A stretch of DNA of 64,000 nt from Firmicutes bacterium HGW-Firmicutes-9. Its GTDB lineage: Bacteria > Bacillota > Clostridia > Christensenellales > CAG-138. The stretch covers positions 1 to 64,000 of the forward strand of contig PGZM01000001.1 of NCBI GenBank assembly GCA_002841395.1, read 5' to 3'. A model generated the notes under the pieces. It saw only the letters and a list, made by a program, of their open reading frames with translations. It did not search any database and had not been told where the DNA came from. The number at the start of each line of letters is the position of its first letter. Position 1 is the stretch's first letter. Positions 44,224 through 52,046 of the stretch are shown here, piece by piece. A program made the position numbers and the translations under genes.

Positions 44224-44247
44224 ATGGTATTCCAATAGGAGTACCAT
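44224..44247 (+). terminator. Terminator of tRNA-Thr
   Basis: ATGGTA-T-TCC pairs with GGA-G-TACCAT over 4 bases, followed by TTTTTTTG, 10 bases after the CCA. Confidence 0.85.
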
Positions 44248-44302
44248 TTTTTTGTTTCCAGCTTAAGGCAAATTGCAACGGCTTATCCCGCGAAAGACGA
44301 AT

Positions 44303-44458
44303 ATTGGTAATGAGGTGAGCGACGGTGCCGCAGGCAGAAATCGATCCGGTGGATCGATTTCAGGCGCGAACGGGCAGACATTTATGGCTGCCCTGAGTTC
44401 CTCTGTTTGTCGCCGAAGGCGACATCGGTAGGCAGTTCGAATCTGCTCATCAGCTCCA
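44303..44458 (+). pseudogene. Interrupted tRNA-Thr copy with 111-bp palindromic insert
   Basis: Bases 44303-44315 repeat the anticodon arm of tRNA-Thr (ATTGGTAATGAGG) and 44427-44458 repeat its 3' 32 bases including CCA. Between them 44316-44426 (111 bp) replaces a single A of the variable loop and can fold into three hairpins: AAATCGATCC/GGATCGATTT, GGGCAG/CTGCCC and GTCGCC/GGCGAC. The 5' half of the tRNA is not recognisable. It is a broken duplicate with an inserted palindromic element, followed by its own terminator. Confidence 0.75.
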
Positions 44459-44470
44459 GAACAGAGAAAA

Positions 44471-44492
44471 CAGCATCCCAAACGGGGTGCTG
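44471..44492 (+). terminator. Terminator after broken tRNA-Thr copy
   Basis: CAGCA-T-CCC pairs with GGG-G-TGCTG over 4 bases, followed by TTTTGTTATTTT. It has the same layout after the CCA as the intact tRNA-Thr terminator but a different sequence. Confidence 0.8.
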
Positions 44493-44654
44493 TTTTGTTA
44501 TTTTCCGTGTTATGAAAATAGCATCGATGAAGCTCAATGAATAACTGTAAATAACAGTTGATAATTCAAATGCAACAAATCAACAAACGCTTTTATAACG
44601 TAGATTATTAGAGATATTGCAACAATAATTCGATCGATAATACAAAATATGACA

Positions 44655-44682
44655 TTGACATTATATAAATTAGCAGTATTAT
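44655..44682 (+). promoter_or_regulatory. Promoter of SLATT-like gene pair
   Basis: TTGACA, 16 bases, TATTAT in a very AT-rich stretch, about 33 bases before the start codon. Confidence 0.65.
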
Positions 44683-44714
44683 GGGGGCATAAAATGGAAA
44701 GGATGGTCTAGACT

Positions 44715-45218
44715 ATGGAGCAAAGAGACGCATACTGGAATCAAGTATATGAGTTTCATAGTTTCATCTACTATTATGAATCAATACGGAGGAGAAGCTT
44801 GTTTTGGAATCAGTTTTTTAAAATATCACTCGCGGTTCTAACAGCTGGGAGCGTGGCAAGTTGGCAGATATGGGAAAAACTTGCAACGCTTTGGACGATT
44901 ATCGCTTGTGTGTCTCAAGTTGCGATAATTGTTTATGAGTTCTTACCCTTTAAATCGCGGCTTAGAGACATAAAGACGTTAGACACACTACTTTGGAGCA
45001 TAGCTCTTGGCGCAGATAATCACTTATTCGACGTTGAACGTGGAGATTTGAGTGATGGACAAATCAATGATTTAATCACGGAGTACAGAAAACTCTGGAA
45101 GATGGCTGAGGATAAATTTTTCAAGGATGATTGTGTACCTGATAATGAGAAGCTGAAGGAAGATGCTAAAGAGAAAGCAAGAATCTATATGCAAAGGTTC
45201 GTAAAGGAGGATCATTAA
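44715..45218 (+). CDS. Two-TM SLATT-like membrane protein, possible defence effector
   Basis: A 167-residue protein: an N-terminal amphipathic helix with 'FYYYESIRRRSLFWNQFFK'-like basic-aromatic region (about 15-37), two transmembrane helices (about 38-58 and 63-82), then a cytoplasmic helical domain with many charged residues to the C end. The 2TM-plus-helix layout resembles SLATT proteins, membrane effectors linked with nucleotide-signal defence systems. No cyclase or SLOG gene is next to it. It is AT-rich compared with the neighbours. Stop and next start are adjacent, so it forms a two-gene operon. The family call is tentative. Confidence 0.6.
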   Translation: MEQRDAYWNQVYEFHSFIYYYESIRRRSLFWNQFFKISLAVLTAGSVASWQIWEKLATLWTIIACVSQVAIIVYEFLPFKSRLRDIKTLDTLLWSIALGADNHLFDVERGDLSDGQINDLITEYRKLWKMAEDKFFKDDCVPDNEKLKEDAKEKARIYMQRFVKEDH

Positions 45219-45431
45219 ATGCTTATCACGGATGATTCTGATCGCAAAAGTATAAGCTCAATTTTGGTGGAACAATCCAGCTATACTCGCGCTCCACTGA
45301 TGAGCGCTTTTGCTGACATGCCGACGTTGACAAGAAAACCGGCAAGGGTTACAAAGGAAAAGCCGTTATGGGATCAAATTCAGGACGAACTCAAAATGCT
45401 AAAGGAGTTAATTGATAAAGTACCAAGTTAG
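45219..45431 (+). CDS. Small partner protein of SLATT-like gene
   Basis: A 70-residue protein starting directly after the upstream stop; RBS AAGGAGGATCATTAA lies in the end of the upstream gene. It has a polar N half ('DDSDRKSISSILVEQSSYT') and a charged helical C end ('DQIQDELKMLKELIDKVPS'). No family is recognised. The tight coupling suggests a complex partner, antidote or regulator. Confidence 0.6.
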   Translation: MLITDDSDRKSISSILVEQSSYTRAPLMSAFADMPTLTRKPARVTKEKPLWDQIQDELKMLKELIDKVPS

Positions 45432-45441
45432 GCGAACGACA

Positions 45442-45470
45442 ACCCCCGACCGCATCCCGCGACCGGGGGT
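45442..45470 (+). terminator. Terminator of SLATT-like operon
   Basis: ACCCCCG pairs with CGGGGGT around a GC-rich inner part, followed by TTTTCA. Confidence 0.8.
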
Positions 45471-45499
45471 TTTTCATACCTTGGTAAATAATAGAACGG

Positions 45500-45557
45500 A
45501 AAGCATGCTTGACATTTTCCGAACTTGTGCTATTATGATGGAAAGCGCGCTTTCCAT
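45500..45557 (+). promoter_or_regulatory. Promoter with two palindromic operators for XRE gene
   Basis: The -35 TTGACA (45509-45514) and -10 TATTAT (45531-45536) are 16 bases apart. A palindrome AAGCATGCTT overlaps the -35 and a perfect 20-base palindrome ATGGAAAGCG/CGCTTTCCAT (45538-45557) covers the start point. Both share GGAAAGC half-sites. This fits autorepression by the XRE protein encoded just downstream. Confidence 0.75.
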
Positions 45558-45585
45558 TACAAGAAATCCTACCCACGGAGGGATT

Positions 45586-45789
45586 ATGAAGAACAGACTG
45601 GAAGAATTACGAAAACAGCGGGGCATCCGGCAGGAAGAGCTGGCGGCGGCTCTCGAAGTCTCCCGCCAGACCATCGGCTCTCTGGAGAACGGGAGATACA
45701 ACCCATCGATCCTATTGGCGTTCAAAATCGCGCGCTACTTTGGCGTGTCGATTGAAGAGATATTTATTTACGAGGAGGAATCCATATGA
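45586..45789 (+). CDS. XRE-family HTH regulator
   Basis: A 67-residue single-domain repressor: 'LEELRKQRGIRQEELAAALE' and 'VSRQTIGSLENGRYNPSIL', with 'ARYFGVSIEEIFIYEEE'. This is the short YozG/SinR-like type usually paired with a membrane protein. The ATG at 45586 follows GGAGGGATT; a longer upstream frame lacks a ribosome site. The stop overlaps the start of the next gene (ATGA). Confidence 0.92.
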   Translation: MKNRLEELRKQRGIRQEELAAALEVSRQTIGSLENGRYNPSILLAFKIARYFGVSIEEIFIYEEESI

Positions 45790-46217
45790 AGAAACAAGGC
45801 TTGCAAACCGTATTGGGCATTCTTGGTCTCGCGCTGCTCGCAGCGGGGCTGTATCTTGCGAAAACCACCGATGCCGCGGCTGGCATCATGCGCGCGCTGC
45901 CATATGTAATGATCGGCGTTGGCTGCGGCTTGTTTGGGCAGGGTATGGGCGGCGTCATCGAGCGCAGCATGCTCAAGAAGCACCCCGAAATCGCCAAACA
46001 GAAGGAGATCGAGGTCAAGGACGAGCGCAATCAGGAGATCAGCAACCGCGCGAAGGCGAAGGCGTACGACGTGATGGTGTTTGTGTTCGGCGCGCTGATG
46101 CTCTCATTTGCGCTGATGAACATCGATCTTGTCGCAGTGCTGCTGCTGGTTTTTGCGTATCTATTCGTGATTGGCAGCGGCCTCTATTATCGTGTCAAGC
46201 TGGATAAAGAGCTGTAA
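45786..46217 (+). CDS. Membrane protein paired with XRE regulator (DUF2178-like)
   Basis: A 143-residue protein with four hydrophobic helices in two pairs (about 6-25, 33-53, 96-113, 117-135) and a polar middle loop 'KDERNQEISNRAKAKAYDVM', as in the DUF2178 family. Overlap with the regulator stop shows co-translation; its level is probably set by that regulator. Function unknown. Confidence 0.8.
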   Translation: MKKQGLQTVLGILGLALLAAGLYLAKTTDAAAGIMRALPYVMIGVGCGLFGQGMGGVIERSMLKKHPEIAKQKEIEVKDERNQEISNRAKAKAYDVMVFVFGALMLSFALMNIDLVAVLLLVFAYLFVIGSGLYYRVKLDKEL

Positions 46218-46282
46218 CGAACAGCTTGCCGACGAACGGCGGCGGACATTCAAAGCAACAACGCTTGTGCAGTGAAACACAA

Positions 46283-46314
46283 AACCCCCGAACGCAGTTT
46301 GCGATCGGGGGTTT
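46283..46314 (+). terminator. Terminator after XRE/membrane protein operon
   Basis: AACCCCCGAACGCA... pairs with ...TGCGATCGGGGGTT, ending in TTTTGC. It has the same outer stem as the terminator at 45442-45470. The following 46316-46360 is CT-rich simple sequence. Confidence 0.8.
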
Positions 46315-46360
46315 TGCTCTCTCTATGGTCTCTATTTTTTCTCTCTCTGGGTCTCTCTCT

Positions 46361-47332
46361 TTATTCCTGATGATCGGTGGGAATAACATCCTGTTCTTCG
46401 ACAATTGTTGCAGCCGGATCAACAGCAGACCTCTTTTTCTTGCCGACGAGCCTTACAATGCCATACGTCGCCGCGCCGAACAGTGCAATGATGCTCACAT
46501 ACTGCGCAATCAGCAGCGCAGCGCTTGCGGCACTACCCTCGCTACCGCCCTCTCTCGCGCCCTCTGCGCCGTCAGGCATGGCGAACGGCCGCGTGTCGCC
46601 CTGCTCGCCGGGGAAGGCGCTGTCGCCGCTCTGAGGCGGGAGCATGGCGTTGTCACCCGAAAGCTGCGGCAACTCCGACAGATCGCGCGGCAGTTCACCG
46701 AAAGAACCGTCGAGCATCACATCCCCGTCGGGTTGAAAAGATCCATGCGTAAACTGTGCGGTGCGCACCGGAGCCGCAAGATAGCTGACAAACTGAGTGG
46801 TCGCGAGGCTGTAGCCGCCGAACGCGATCATTGCCGCGAGCACCACGCCAACTGCAATCTTCGCGATTCTGTTTGCGCCGCGACGGAACATCTTGCCGAA
46901 GATGTAGTCCGCGTGCAAGCCGAGGTGGACTCCCATCAAAAGAACGGCAAGCGCCGCAGAGAAGTAGTGCAGCATCTGTGCGTTGCCCGCGACGCGAACG
47001 GTGAACAGCGTCTTGTTGATCAGCACGCCCGTGATACCGACGGCGAGAAATGCGATCAGCAGCAGTACATCGACGATATACCGCGCGCGTACCATCGCGG
47101 GCGTCGTCTTCGAAAAAAGCTTGCGCGTGGTTGCGGCAATCCAGCGCCCGTTGACAAGGTGGTGAATGACGAACAGCCCGATGAGCGCGAGACCGCCGAT
47201 CTCGTGAAACTGGAAACTGATGACCTGCTTTCTGTACATCAGCACCAGCAGCACGAGCATCACCGCGTCCAGCGCGAGCTTGAGCGCGCGTGTGCCGCTT
47301 GCGCTGGGCCGCTTGTGTTCTGTTTGCTCCAT
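46361..47332 (-). CDS. DUF4405-like heme/membrane protein
   Basis: A 323-residue membrane protein. The ATG at 47332 is chosen because AGGGGGC lies 8 bases upstream. It has about six helices with histidines inside ('FHEIGGLALIGLFVIHHLVN', 'LHYFSAALAVLLMGVHLGLH'), typical of DUF4405 and b-type cytochrome-like proteins. A 90-residue extracytoplasmic acidic loop ('PRDLSELPQLSGDNAMLPP') and a last TM ('LLIAQYVSIIALFGAATYGI') follow. Probably a heme-binding electron-transfer or sensor membrane protein; the substrate is unknown. Confidence 0.75.
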   Translation of the reverse strand: MEQTEHKRPSASGTRALKLALDAVMLVLLVLMYRKQVISFQFHEIGGLALIGLFVIHHLVNGRWIAATTRKLFSKTTPAMVRARYIVDVLLLIAFLAVGITGVLINKTLFTVRVAGNAQMLHYFSAALAVLLMGVHLGLHADYIFGKMFRRGANRIAKIAVGVVLAAMIAFGGYSLATTQFVSYLAAPVRTAQFTHGSFQPDGDVMLDGSFGELPRDLSELPQLSGDNAMLPPQSGDSAFPGEQGDTRPFAMPDGAEGAREGGSEGSAASAALLIAQYVSIIALFGAATYGIVRLVGKKKRSAVDPAATIVEEQDVIPTDHQE

Positions 47333-47434
47333 AGGATATTGCCCCCTGTATTGTTGTTGCGGGTAGCATATCGGATAAATGTGGCAGACGCCCCGGAACA
47401 AAAGCGGCAACTTTTTGGCAAATTAAAGCAAAAA

Positions 47435-47462
47435 ATAGCCGCCTCTCGAAGAAGACGGCTAT
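47435..47462 (-). terminator. Terminator of SDR/acyltransferase operon
   Basis: On the minus strand ATAGCCG pairs with CGGCTAT, followed by TTTTTTGC. It lies directly after the SDR stop codon. Confidence 0.85.
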
Positions 47463-47477
47463 CTGTGATTGAATCCG

Positions 47478-48266
47478 TTATTTATAGATCAATCCGACCA
47501 GCGCGTTGGTCCAGCTGGCGGGCAGTAGTTTCGCCAATAGCACAAACACCTGATATTGGAGACCTACGGTGTAATATGCCTGCGGGTTCTTCGCGTTTGC
47601 GGCGCGGAGTACCGCTTTTGCTACCATCTCCGGCGGCATGCCGTTCTGCTCGTCGTGCTCCATGACGGCAACTGCGTGATCGATTGCCTCGCCATAAATC
47701 TCGGCGCCCGCACAGCTCTTCTTGCGTGCTGCGGTAAATCCCGTTTTCACGTCGCCCGGCAGAATTGCACAGGCCTTGACGCCAAAGGGTTTCACCTCGT
47801 TGCGGAGCGCGAGGGTGAGGGAGTTGGTTGCGGACTTCGTCGCGCTGTAGAACGCCTGAAACGGAATCGCGATCGGCGCTGCGACCGAACTGATGTTGAC
47901 GATGTGTCCGCTCTTCTGTGCGCGCATCGCGGGAAGCACTGCCTGAATGCAGTGCAGCGAGCCGAAGAAGTTGACGTTCAGCTGGGCATACGCGTCCTTG
48001 GGGTCGGTGTATTCCACCGCGCCCGAGATGCCGAAGCCCGCGTTGTTGACCAGCAGATCAATCTGACCCTCGGCTTTCATTACCGTGGCAATTGCGGCTT
48101 TTACCTGCTCCGGTTCTGTGACGTCCGCCGTGATGTGGCGGATGCCGTCCGTGTCCGCGCCATTCCGGCTGAGTTCATAGACGGTGAACCCGTTCTTCGC
48201 GAGCAGTTCCGCGGTCGCGTTGCCGATGCCGCTGCTGCCGCCGGTGAGCACGCAAACCCGTTTCAT
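47478..48266 (-). CDS. Short-chain dehydrogenase, candidate 3-ketosphinganine reductase
   Basis: A 262-residue SDR: 'VCVLTGGSSGIGNATAELLA' (nucleotide motif TGxxxGIG), 'LLVNNAGFG' near 80, catalytic Ser in 'VNISSVAAPIAIPFQ' and YxxxK in 'AFYSATKSATNS'. The C end is hydrophobic ('QVFVLLAKLLPASWTNALVG'), suggesting membrane contact and a lipid substrate. The ATG at 48266 overlaps the stop of the acyltransferase gene by four bases, so the two are coupled. Reduction of the 3-keto product of the upstream enzyme is the natural inference. Confidence 0.85.
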   Translation of the reverse strand: MKRVCVLTGGSSGIGNATAELLAKNGFTVYELSRNGADTDGIRHITADVTEPEQVKAAIATVMKAEGQIDLLVNNAGFGISGAVEYTDPKDAYAQLNVNFFGSLHCIQAVLPAMRAQKSGHIVNISSVAAPIAIPFQAFYSATKSATNSLTLALRNEVKPFGVKACAILPGDVKTGFTAARKKSCAGAEIYGEAIDHAVAVMEHDEQNGMPPEMVAKAVLRAANAKNPQAYYTVGLQYQVFVLLAKLLPASWTNALVGLIYK

Positions 48267-49444
48267 TTTGCTTCCTCCGTGAGAACCGTTGCCATGATAT
48301 CCATCGCTTCGTCGAGCAGCGGCTCCTTGAGCGTCGCCATATAGCTCGTGCGCAGCAGGCACTCCGTTGCGGGCGTGGCGGGCGGCAACACGGGGTTGAC
48401 GTAGACGCCGGCGTCGTAGAGCATTTTTGCGATGGTCAACGTGCGGATGGTTTCATAGGTGTAGATCGGGATGATCGGTACATCCGCGGTGTATTTGTGC
48501 GGGATGCCGCGCTCGGTGAGGCCAGCGCGCACATAGCGGCAGATCTCCTGCAGGCGGCTAACACGCTCCGGTTCACGCTCCAGCACGCGGAGCGCTGCCA
48601 AAGCGCTTGCGCAGCTTGCGGGCGTCATGGACGCGGAGAAGATGAATGGACGCGACGTATGGCGCACATATTCCGCTACTTCGAGGCTGGAGGCCATATA
48701 GCCGCCGAGGCTCGCGAGGGACTTGCTGAACGTGCCCATGTAGATATCCACCTCGTCCTCGAGGCCAAAGTGGCTCGCGGTTCCGCGGCCGCCGACGCCG
48801 ATGACGCCGAGGCCGTGCGCATCGTCAACCATGACGCGCGCGCCGAACTCTTTTGCAAGCTTGACGATCTCGGGAAGATTCGCGATGTCGCCGCCCATGC
48901 TGAACACGCCGTCGGTGACGATGAGCTTGCCCGCCGAGTCGGGAATCTGCTCCAGCGTGTGCCGCAGGTGATCCATATCCGCGTGGCGGAAGCGAACCAT
49001 CGTGCCAAAGGAAAGGCGGCAGCCGTCGTAGATGCTCGCGTGGTTTTCCTTGTCGCAGATGACGTAATCGCCCTTGCCGACGATCGCGCTGATGATGCCA
49101 AGGTTGCTCTGGAAACCCGTGGAGAACGTCACGACCGCTTCTTTGTTGAGGAAGCGCGCGAGTTCTTCTTCCACTTCCAGATGCATCCGCAGCGTGCCGT
49201 TGAGAAAACGGGAGCCGGAGCAGCCGGAGCCGTAGCGTTCGATGGCCTTGATGCCGGCTTCCACGACTTCCGGATGCGTGGTGAGTCCCAGATAGTTGTT
49301 GGAGCCGAGCATGATGCGGCGCTTGCCTTCCATCATGACCTCGATGTCCTGGCGCGACTCCAGCGCGTGGAAATACGGGTAGATGCCCGCCTCGCGGGTT
49401 TCTTTGACCGCTGTCAGGCGGCCGCACTTTTCAAATAAATCCAT
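48263..49444 (-). CDS. Alpha-oxoamine synthase, serine palmitoyltransferase-like
   Basis: A 393-residue PLP enzyme of the KBL/BioF/SPT family. PLP lysine is in 'MGTFSKSLASLGGYMAS', and 'VMVDDAHGLGVIG' and 'SGCSGSRFLNGTLRMHLE' are visible. The start 'AGIYPYFHALES', the phrase 'YVICDKENHASIYDGCRLSF' and the end 'VYVNPVLPPATPATECLLR' are closer in my memory to Bacteroides serine palmitoyltransferase than to KBL. The enzyme joins an amino acid and an acyl-CoA/ACP with loss of CO2. ATG at 49444 after GGGGGTAACA. No threonine dehydrogenase gene is adjacent, which argues against KBL; a BioF role is possible but no bio genes are near. Confidence 0.85.
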   Translation of the reverse strand: MDLFEKCGRLTAVKETREAGIYPYFHALESRQDIEVMMEGKRRIMLGSNNYLGLTTHPEVVEAGIKAIERYGSGCSGSRFLNGTLRMHLEVEEELARFLNKEAVVTFSTGFQSNLGIISAIVGKGDYVICDKENHASIYDGCRLSFGTMVRFRHADMDHLRHTLEQIPDSAGKLIVTDGVFSMGGDIANLPEIVKLAKEFGARVMVDDAHGLGVIGVGGRGTASHFGLEDEVDIYMGTFSKSLASLGGYMASSLEVAEYVRHTSRPFIFSASMTPASCASALAALRVLEREPERVSRLQEICRYVRAGLTERGIPHKYTADVPIIPIYTYETIRTLTIAKMLYDAGVYVNPVLPPATPATECLLRTSYMATLKEPLLDEAMDIMATVLTEEAK

Positions 49445-49539
49445 TGTTACCCCCAAATATCGGTTGATGTTGACCCGGCCGTGCTTGTCCCCCTCGGCAG
49501 ACGGCGAGGTGAATGAGAATCATGAGAAATCTTGTTGTT

Positions 49540-49992
49540 TTATGATTGTGTAGCGAGATGGCGATTTAGTTTTCGAAAGAGGCTCGCCAAAAGCTGCACC
49601 TCCTGCTCATTAAAGCTGCTGACCGCGGAGCTGACCGCGCTCGTCATATCCGGCAGCTGACGCCCGTAATAGTCGAGAAACTTCTTGGTGACGTGCAGGT
49701 GCGCTTCTCTGTGGTCGTCGTCGTTGCTGACGCGCTCGAGATACCCTTTTGTGACGAGTGAGTTGACCTTGTAGGAGGCGTTCGGCTGAGAAATGCCGAT
49801 AAACTCCGCAAACTCACCGATGGTCGGGCGATCCAGCAGATAGATCACCTCCGCAGAAAATGCCTCCGTCGCACTCAAACTGCCCGCTTTCTCGCGGAGC
49901 TGTCCGAAGAGATTGCGATAATGCGAAAGCCGCAGGTTTTTATACAATTCGGATACTGCTTCTGCAATGCCGGAATGAGCCACGTCCACCAC
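49540..49992 (-). CDS. MarR-family regulator
   Basis: A 150-residue winged-helix protein: 'TIGEFAEFIGISQPNASYKV' (recognition helix), 'LVTKGYLERVSNDDDHREAH' (wing with DxR-like 'DDDHRE'), flanked by dimer helices. It is transcribed in the same direction as, and upstream of, the acyltransferase/SDR genes, with a gap of about 95 bases, so it may regulate that lipid operon. Confidence 0.9.
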   Translation of the reverse strand: MVDVAHSGIAEAVSELYKNLRLSHYRNLFGQLREKAGSLSATEAFSAEVIYLLDRPTIGEFAEFIGISQPNASYKVNSLVTKGYLERVSNDDDHREAHLHVTKKFLDYYGRQLPDMTSAVSSAVSSFNEQEVQLLASLFRKLNRHLATQS

Positions 49993-50037
49993 TTCCCGTT
50001 CGTGAAGATTGAGCTGGAAGATAAGCGCGAGAAAAAA

Positions 50038-50089
50038 CGCCTACCCGCCAAAATACATAAATATTTTTATGTATTCTAGCAGGTAGACG
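50038..50089 (-). terminator. Long terminator between cyclophilin and MarR genes
   Basis: On the minus strand CGTCTACCTGC pairs with GCGGGTAGGCG (two G-T pairs) and an inner ATACATAAA/TTTATGTAT stem, followed by TTTTTT. The inner AT-rich palindrome could also serve as a MarR operator. Confidence 0.75.
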
Positions 50090-50166
50090 CGTGAATGTCA
50101 ATATGTTTTGAACAACGAGTACAGATTTTACGTCGTTTTGGCCGGATTTTGCCGAAAATCCGCGGT

Positions 50167-50718
50167 TTACTCCGAGATTGTCTCCGGTTCGCCGATTTCC
50201 TCGCCGAAGGTCTCCACACGGATGGTTTTCACTTTCTGCTCCACGATGGGCTTGCTCTGCACACCTGTGACGCAGGTTGCAATCGCGTCCACGGCATCCA
50301 TGCCTTCAATCACCATGCCGAATGCTGCGTAGTCCTTGTCGAGATACTTTGCGTCCGCATGGAGGATGAAAAACTGGCTGCCTGCGGTGTCGTAGGCTGC
50401 CGGCGGGTTATAGGGGTTACCCTGCCGCGCCATGCTGACCACGCCGCGTTCGTGGGAGAGGTGGTTCGGGTGCTTGTTGTTGGAAAACTCGCCCTTGATG
50501 CGGTACCCGGGGCCACCGGTTCCGGTGCCGGTCGGGTCTCCGCCCTGGATGACAAAGTTCTTCACCACGCGGTGAAAGATGGTTCCGTCATAAAAGCCTT
50601 TGTTGGCGAGCGCGATGAAATTCTTCACCGTATTGGGTGCGATATCGTAATACAGCTCCATTTTGATGATGCTGCCGGTCTGCATTTCGATGGTAGCAAC
50701 GGGTACTTTCGTAATCAC
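50167..50718 (-). CDS. Cyclophilin-type peptidyl-prolyl isomerase
   Basis: A 183-residue cytoplasmic PPIase: 'ALANKGFYDGTIFHRVVKNF' (catalytic Arg), 'FVIQGGDPTGTGTGGPGY', 'GVVSMARQG' and 'AGSQFFILHADAKYLD'. These include the Gln, Phe and His-type active-site positions of bacterial cyclophilins. No signal peptide. GTG start 7 bases after GGAGGA. It speeds proline isomerisation in folding. Confidence 0.95.
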   Translation of the reverse strand: MITKVPVATIEMQTGSIIKMELYYDIAPNTVKNFIALANKGFYDGTIFHRVVKNFVIQGGDPTGTGTGGPGYRIKGEFSNNKHPNHLSHERGVVSMARQGNPYNPPAAYDTAGSQFFILHADAKYLDKDYAAFGMVIEGMDAVDAIATCVTGVQSKPIVEQKVKTIRVETFGEEIGEPETISE

Positions 50719-51009
50719 TGGGTGTCCTCCGGTAATTTTTCAAAATATCGGCGAATTTTGCCGCAAGCGGCGCGTGTTTCCAATCGCCGACGTTCCTCAT
50801 TTTCCTGCATTTGCCATGAAAAGTCAATGAACGATTTCTTATTTTTATATGAACGTTTCTGCGCAAAGCGTATCCTACGCACAGCGCCGATGAACCGGCC
50901 TGTCCCGGCGCGCGCCTGTTGGGTATTGCCGTGAGAGTGTGATACAATGATGCAGCAGTCACTGTGCAGATAAAAAAGAGCGATCAGACTTTACGGAAGG
51001 GGCAAGGAT

Positions 51010-52011
51010 ATGAGCTATACCGCGAATGAGAGCCGTTATGGCGAGATGATCTACCGCAACAGCGGAAAAAGCGGGCTGAAGCTGCCGCTGCTTTCGCTGG
51101 GTCTTTGGCACAATTTCGGCACGAACGACGACTATCAGAACATGAAAAACATGTGCTTTGCGGCCTTTGACCGGGGCGTGACGCACTTTGATCTCGCGAA
51201 TAACTACGGGCCCGTCCCCGGCAGCGCGGAGACGAACTTCGGACGCATCCTGCGGGAGGAGTTTTCCGCCTATCGCGACGAGATGATCATCAGCACTAAG
51301 GCGGGTTACACGATGTGGCCGGGACCATATGGCGACTGGGGCAGCCGGAAATACATACTTGCGAGTCTCGATCAGAGCCTCAAGCGCATGGGACTGCCGT
51401 ATGTGGATATCTTCTACCACCATCGTATGGACAAAAACACGCCGCTGGAAGAGAGCATGATGGCGCTCGACACGGCGGTGAAGAGCGGACGCGCGCTCTA
51501 CGCGGGGTTGTCAAACTACGACAGCGCGACGGCGCGGCAGGCAGCCGCGATCCTGAAGGAGCTCCGCTGCCCGTTTGTGATCAATCAGGTGCGGTATTCT
51601 CTCTTTGACCGCCATATCGAGGCGGACAAGCTGGAACAAACGGCGGAGGACGCCGGATTCGGCATCATCTGCTTCAGCCCGCTCGCGCAGGGGCTTTTGA
51701 CCGACCGCTATCTCGGTGGAATCCCCGAAGACAGCCGCATTGGAAAAGGCGGGCCGTTCCTGAAGCGCGAACAGCTCACGGAGGAAAAGCTCGGCCAGAT
51801 CCACGCGCTCAACGAGGTCGCCCGTTCGCGCGGGCAGAGCCTCTCCGAACTTGCGCTGAGCTGGGTGCTCAGAAGCCCGCAGATCACCAGCGTGCTGATC
51901 GGCGCTTCTTCGCCGGAGCAGATCGTACAAAACCTTGGCATTCTCCACGCGCCCGCGTTCACCGCGGAGGAACTCGCAGCGATCGACGCGATCACAGGCA
52001 TAAAGGCGTAA
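51010..52011 (+). CDS. Aldo-keto reductase (YghZ/MgrA-like)
   Basis: A 333-residue TIM-barrel NADPH reductase. Catalytic tetrad Asp and Tyr are in 'THFDLANNYGPVPGSAE', Lys in 'MIISTKAGYTMWPG' and His in 'DIFYHHRMDKNTPLEE'. NADPH site 'VLIGASSPEQIVQNL'. Close to the L-glyceraldehyde-3-phosphate reductase group that removes reactive aldehydes. RBS AAGGGGCAAGGAT. The 290-base gap to the divergent cyclophilin gene has a weak TACAAT -10 near 50944 and no other feature. Confidence 0.93.
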   Translation: MSYTANESRYGEMIYRNSGKSGLKLPLLSLGLWHNFGTNDDYQNMKNMCFAAFDRGVTHFDLANNYGPVPGSAETNFGRILREEFSAYRDEMIISTKAGYTMWPGPYGDWGSRKYILASLDQSLKRMGLPYVDIFYHHRMDKNTPLEESMMALDTAVKSGRALYAGLSNYDSATARQAAAILKELRCPFVINQVRYSLFDRHIEADKLEQTAEDAGFGIICFSPLAQGLLTDRYLGGIPEDSRIGKGGPFLKREQLTEEKLGQIHALNEVARSRGQSLSELALSWVLRSPQITSVLIGASSPEQIVQNLGILHAPAFTAEELAAIDAITGIKA

Positions 52012-52046
52012 ATCCGAATATCACTACAAATCCGGAGGGATCAAAC

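Noticed and set aside
44316-44426. Group I intron in tRNA-Thr
   Set aside because: 111 bp is too short, no conserved core is seen, and the 5' half of the tRNA is missing.
46226-47665. 479-codon plus-strand open frame
   Set aside because: Antisense to the DUF4405-like gene, with low-complexity Arg/His/Gln composition and spanning a clear terminator.
48497-49438. 313-codon plus-strand frame
   Set aside because: Antisense of the acyltransferase gene; no start signal and Ala/Arg/His-rich shadow composition.
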